From: an uncultured Clostridia bacterium
Lineage (GTDB): Bacteria > Bacillota > Clostridia > Oscillospirales > CAG-272
Assembly (NCBI GenBank): GCA_946040935.1
Contig: CAMGCN010000038.1
Coordinates: 1-7,884 of the forward strand
DNA: 7,884 bases
Direction of reading: 5' to 3'
Below the pieces are notes generated by a model. The model was given only the letters and a program-made list of their open reading frames with translations, was not told the DNA's origin and ran no database searches. The stretch's first letter is position 1, and every line of letters starts with the position of its first letter. This document shows, piece after piece, positions 5,596 through 7,884 of the stretch. A program made the position numbers and the translations under genes.

Positions 5596-7815
5596 ATGTT
5601 CATAAAAAGCATTTATATCGGCGCGTTTGCCGGAAAAAAAGATATGAGACTTGCTTTTACTGACCGAGTCAATATAATTGAGGGCGCAAACGAATCGGGC
5701 AAAAGCACCGTCGCCGCATTTATAAAATTTATTTTTTACGGCCTTTCGGGAAAGGGCAAGGGGGGCGAGATGTCGCAGAGAAAAAAGTTCTTGCCCTTTG
5801 ACTCAAACTGCGCCTACGGAAGTATGACCGTATGTGACTCGGGCAGGGACTATATCATCGAGAGAAAAGTCACCATGACAGGCAAGGTCGCGGCAAAAGA
5901 CGAATATAAAATCACAGACGCGCAAACGGGCGCGCAGGTTTATGAAGGGACCGAGCCGTGCGATGTTTTTATCGGAATGAGCGAATCTCTTTTTGAAAAG
6001 ACCGCGTTTATTTCCCAGCTCGGAGGCACGGCCGTGTCGGGAAACGAGGTTGCTTCGGCGCTTGAAAACCTTCTCTTTTCAGCAGAAGAATCGGTCGATT
6101 CTCAAAAAGCCATCAAGGAAATCGACTCTGCACGCGCGGTGCTCATGCACAAAAACTCAAAAGGCGGAAAGATATATGAGTTAGAGTGCGAACGGGACGA
6201 GCTCACAGAAAAGCTCTCGGCGGCTAAAAAATCCAGAAATGAATTTATAGAAGACGAGAAACAGCTTTCCGAGTTAAAAACGCACTATGAAAAAAACGAA
6301 CGCCTGACAGCCGAAGCAAAAGAAAAGGCCGACGAGTACGAGCGTGCAAAGGCGCTTGCCGACTTTGACAGATTAGCACAGCTTAAAGAGAAACTCGAAA
6401 AAACGGAAAAATCGCTTGAAAGAGCGAGCGAGCGTTACGGCATACCCACAAACGAGGAAATACACGGCGCGGTCAGGATTTCCGCATCTTTGCGTGAAAA
6501 AGAATCACAGAAAAACACCGCACGTTCGGCGCTCGACGTTTTTATAATGCCCGAAAGTGCAAAAGAGGATAAAATCAGCGCTGACGGCGGAGAGAAAATT
6601 ATACATGAAAAGCTCTCAAAAATCAGAAACAAGAAGCTGATTTTCGTCATTCTCGCAGTAGTTTTCACGGTTTTCAGAGGGGCGGCTTGCGGACTGACAG
6701 TCATGAATCTGCTCCCTGCGACAGTATGTCTCGTTACGGCCGGAGTGTGTGTGTTGCTCGCTGTCATATTTGCGGCGGCAGCGGTAAAATCGGCTGTAAA
6801 GTTCAAATCAGAGCTTAAAAAATACGGCGTTGTGAGCGAAGACGCGCTTGCCGTCGCGGCGGCGGAAATACGTTCAAAAAACGCGCGTTACGAGGAGGCA
6901 AAAAAGCACCGTGACGCTCTTGTCGCAATTTACGAGAAAAGTCAATCGGAATATAATGCCGTGCTCGAGGAGGCAAGCGAGTTTTGTAAAAAGTACGAAA
7001 CCGAGTTTGCAGGAGCGTCTTCGCTTGACGCTCTCGCCGATTCTCTTTCAAAAGCGAAAGAGGAGTGCGCCTCCCTTATTGATAAAAAAGCACAGCTTAC
7101 AGCCGAGATAAACGAATGGGAAGCACGCTTAAGTTCCTACGATGAAAAGGAACTGCGAGAAACGCCTCCTCCCCCCGAAGCGATAGAGTATGACATCAAA
7201 AATCTCAAAAACTCCTACACCTTCGGCACGGCGTCCCGAGAAAAACTCACGGCGAAAATCTCCGAGCTCGAAAAGAAGCTCGTCGCCGCAGACATCAGCG
7301 CGTCGAACGAAGAGGAGATAAGCAAAAGGATTTACGCGATAAACGCCGAGCTTAAAGACCTGAAGGAACGCCTCGCCGCCCTGCATCTCGCACAGGAAAT
7401 GCTGGAAAAAGCGGCCGAGAACATGAAAAACAATGTTTCCCCCGAGCTTGCGTCAAGGGCGGGAGAGCTCCTCTCACAGTCGACCGACGGAAAGTACGGA
7501 AAACTGTGGGTTTCGGGGCAAATGCGCGTCACATACTCGGACGCCTCGTCGGGCGGAACAGTACGCGATGTTGAGTATTTGAGCGGCGGCACGCAGGACG
7601 CGCTTTATGTCGCCCTCCGCATCGCTCTGTGTGAAATACTCTCACAAGACAAAAATATACCCATGATTTTTGACGAGAGCTTTTCATTTATCGATAAGAA
7701 GCGCTTGCAAGCAATATATGACATAATATCCGCAAGAAACGGACAAACACTCGTCTTCTCCGCTCTCTCACGCGACAGAGAAACGGCAAAAGACGCAAAC
7801 ATCGTCACTTTGTGA
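5596..7815 (+). CDS. YhaN-like Rad50/SbcC-family ATPase with central membrane hairpin
   Basis: The 739-residue product has a split ABC-type ATPase. Walker A GANESGKST is at residues 30-38, the LSGGTQDAL signature at 662-670 and Walker B MIFDES at 690-695 (Asp693, Glu694). Between them lie long charged heptad-like stretches, about 190-340 and 400-620, expected to form an antiparallel coiled coil. At the apex (about 348-397) is a 50-residue hydrophobic region with one charge (Arg361), which reads as two membrane helices; there is no CxxC zinc hook. GGAGA is 5 nt before the ATG, which is 1 bp after the preceding stop. With the YhaO-like nuclease it should form a DNA-end processing complex, possibly tethered to the membrane. 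At the usual switch-histidine position the sequence reads SALSRDRE, without His. It is shorter than B. subtilis YhaN, which I recall as about 960 residues. Confidence 0.9.
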   Translation: MFIKSIYIGAFAGKKDMRLAFTDRVNIIEGANESGKSTVAAFIKFIFYGLSGKGKGGEMSQRKKFLPFDSNCAYGSMTVCDSGRDYIIERKVTMTGKVAAKDEYKITDAQTGAQVYEGTEPCDVFIGMSESLFEKTAFISQLGGTAVSGNEVASALENLLFSAEESVDSQKAIKEIDSARAVLMHKNSKGGKIYELECERDELTEKLSAAKKSRNEFIEDEKQLSELKTHYEKNERLTAEAKEKADEYERAKALADFDRLAQLKEKLEKTEKSLERASERYGIPTNEEIHGAVRISASLREKESQKNTARSALDVFIMPESAKEDKISADGGEKIIHEKLSKIRNKKLIFVILAVVFTVFRGAACGLTVMNLLPATVCLVTAGVCVLLAVIFAAAAVKSAVKFKSELKKYGVVSEDALAVAAAEIRSKNARYEEAKKHRDALVAIYEKSQSEYNAVLEEASEFCKKYETEFAGASSLDALADSLSKAKEECASLIDKKAQLTAEINEWEARLSSYDEKELRETPPPPEAIEYDIKNLKNSYTFGTASREKLTAKISELEKKLVAADISASNEEEISKRIYAINAELKDLKERLAALHLAQEMLEKAAENMKNNVSPELASRAGELLSQSTDGKYGKLWVSGQMRVTYSDASSGGTVRDVEYLSGGTQDALYVALRIALCEILSQDKNIPMIFDESFSFIDKKRLQAIYDIISARNGQTLVFSALSRDRETAKDANIVTL

Positions 7816-7841
7816 GAAACAAGAGCCGTAAAATAAATGCA

Positions 7842-7880
7842 AAAAAGGTTTGCCGGACAAAAAGCAAACCTTTTTATTTT
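7842..7880 (+). terminator. Intrinsic terminator of the yhaO-HAD-yhaN operon
   Basis: AAAAAGGTTTGC (7842-7853) pairs perfectly with GCAAACCTTTTT (7864-7875) across a 10-nt loop, followed by ATTTT. It lies 27 bp after the stop codon at 7815. The A-run on the left arm means it could also work weakly for a convergent gene beyond the window. Confidence 0.92.
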
Positions 7881-7884
7881 ATAT

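Overview
This window looks like the end of a short-read contig from a Firmicutes (Clostridia-like) bacterium, probably a metagenome or single-cell assembly. The evidence is: strong GGAGG-type ribosome binding sites; TTGACA/TATAAT promoters with TG-extended -10 elements; a Firmicutes-style L10 leader with an attenuator ahead of rplJ-rplL; the Firmicutes gene run rbfA-nrnA-truB; and a YhaO/YhaN-type Mre11/Rad50-like pair. No genus can be named from the sequence alone. The first 45 bases are not genomic. They read as Illumina Nextera i7 adapter (P7 tail, 8-base index, transposase sequence), so the true sequence starts at base 46.

Layout: (1) 46-258, +: the 3' end of a small protein gene cut by the contig edge. 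(2) 271-309: a hairpin with A- and T-tracts on its two sides that can terminate transcription from both directions. (3) 324-1444, -: the ribosomal stalk operon rplJ-rplL, with a near-ideal promoter and a roughly 150-nt L10 leader RNA containing an intrinsic terminator. (4) 1458-3662, -: rbfA-nrnA-truB, three overlapping or abutting genes for 30S maturation, nano-RNA/pAp turnover and tRNA pseudouridine-55 synthesis. No terminator is visible between truB and the rplJ promoter, so read-through would feed the L10 attenuator. (5) 3663-3787: a 125-bp divergent promoter region whose two -35 boxes lie back to back, 7 bp apart, within an inverted repeat. (6) 3788-7815, +: a compact operon of a YhaO-like Mre11-family nuclease, a YjjG/YfnB-like HAD nucleotidase and a YhaN-like Rad50-family ATPase with a hydrophobic hairpin in the middle of its coiled coil. 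It closes with an intrinsic terminator at 7842-7880.

The minus-strand genes serve ribosome assembly, translation and RNA turnover. The plus-strand operon looks like DNA-end processing plus nucleotide housecleaning. Nothing here is a wholly unknown system. The parts most worth a second look are the nucleotidase inserted between the nuclease and ATPase subunits, the apparent membrane tether replacing the Rad50 zinc hook, the mutually overlapping divergent promoters, and the detachment of rplJL from its usual rplKA and rpoBC neighbours. No tRNA, rRNA, CRISPR array, insertion sequence or phage structural gene was seen, and no gene-free stretch exceeds 300 bases.
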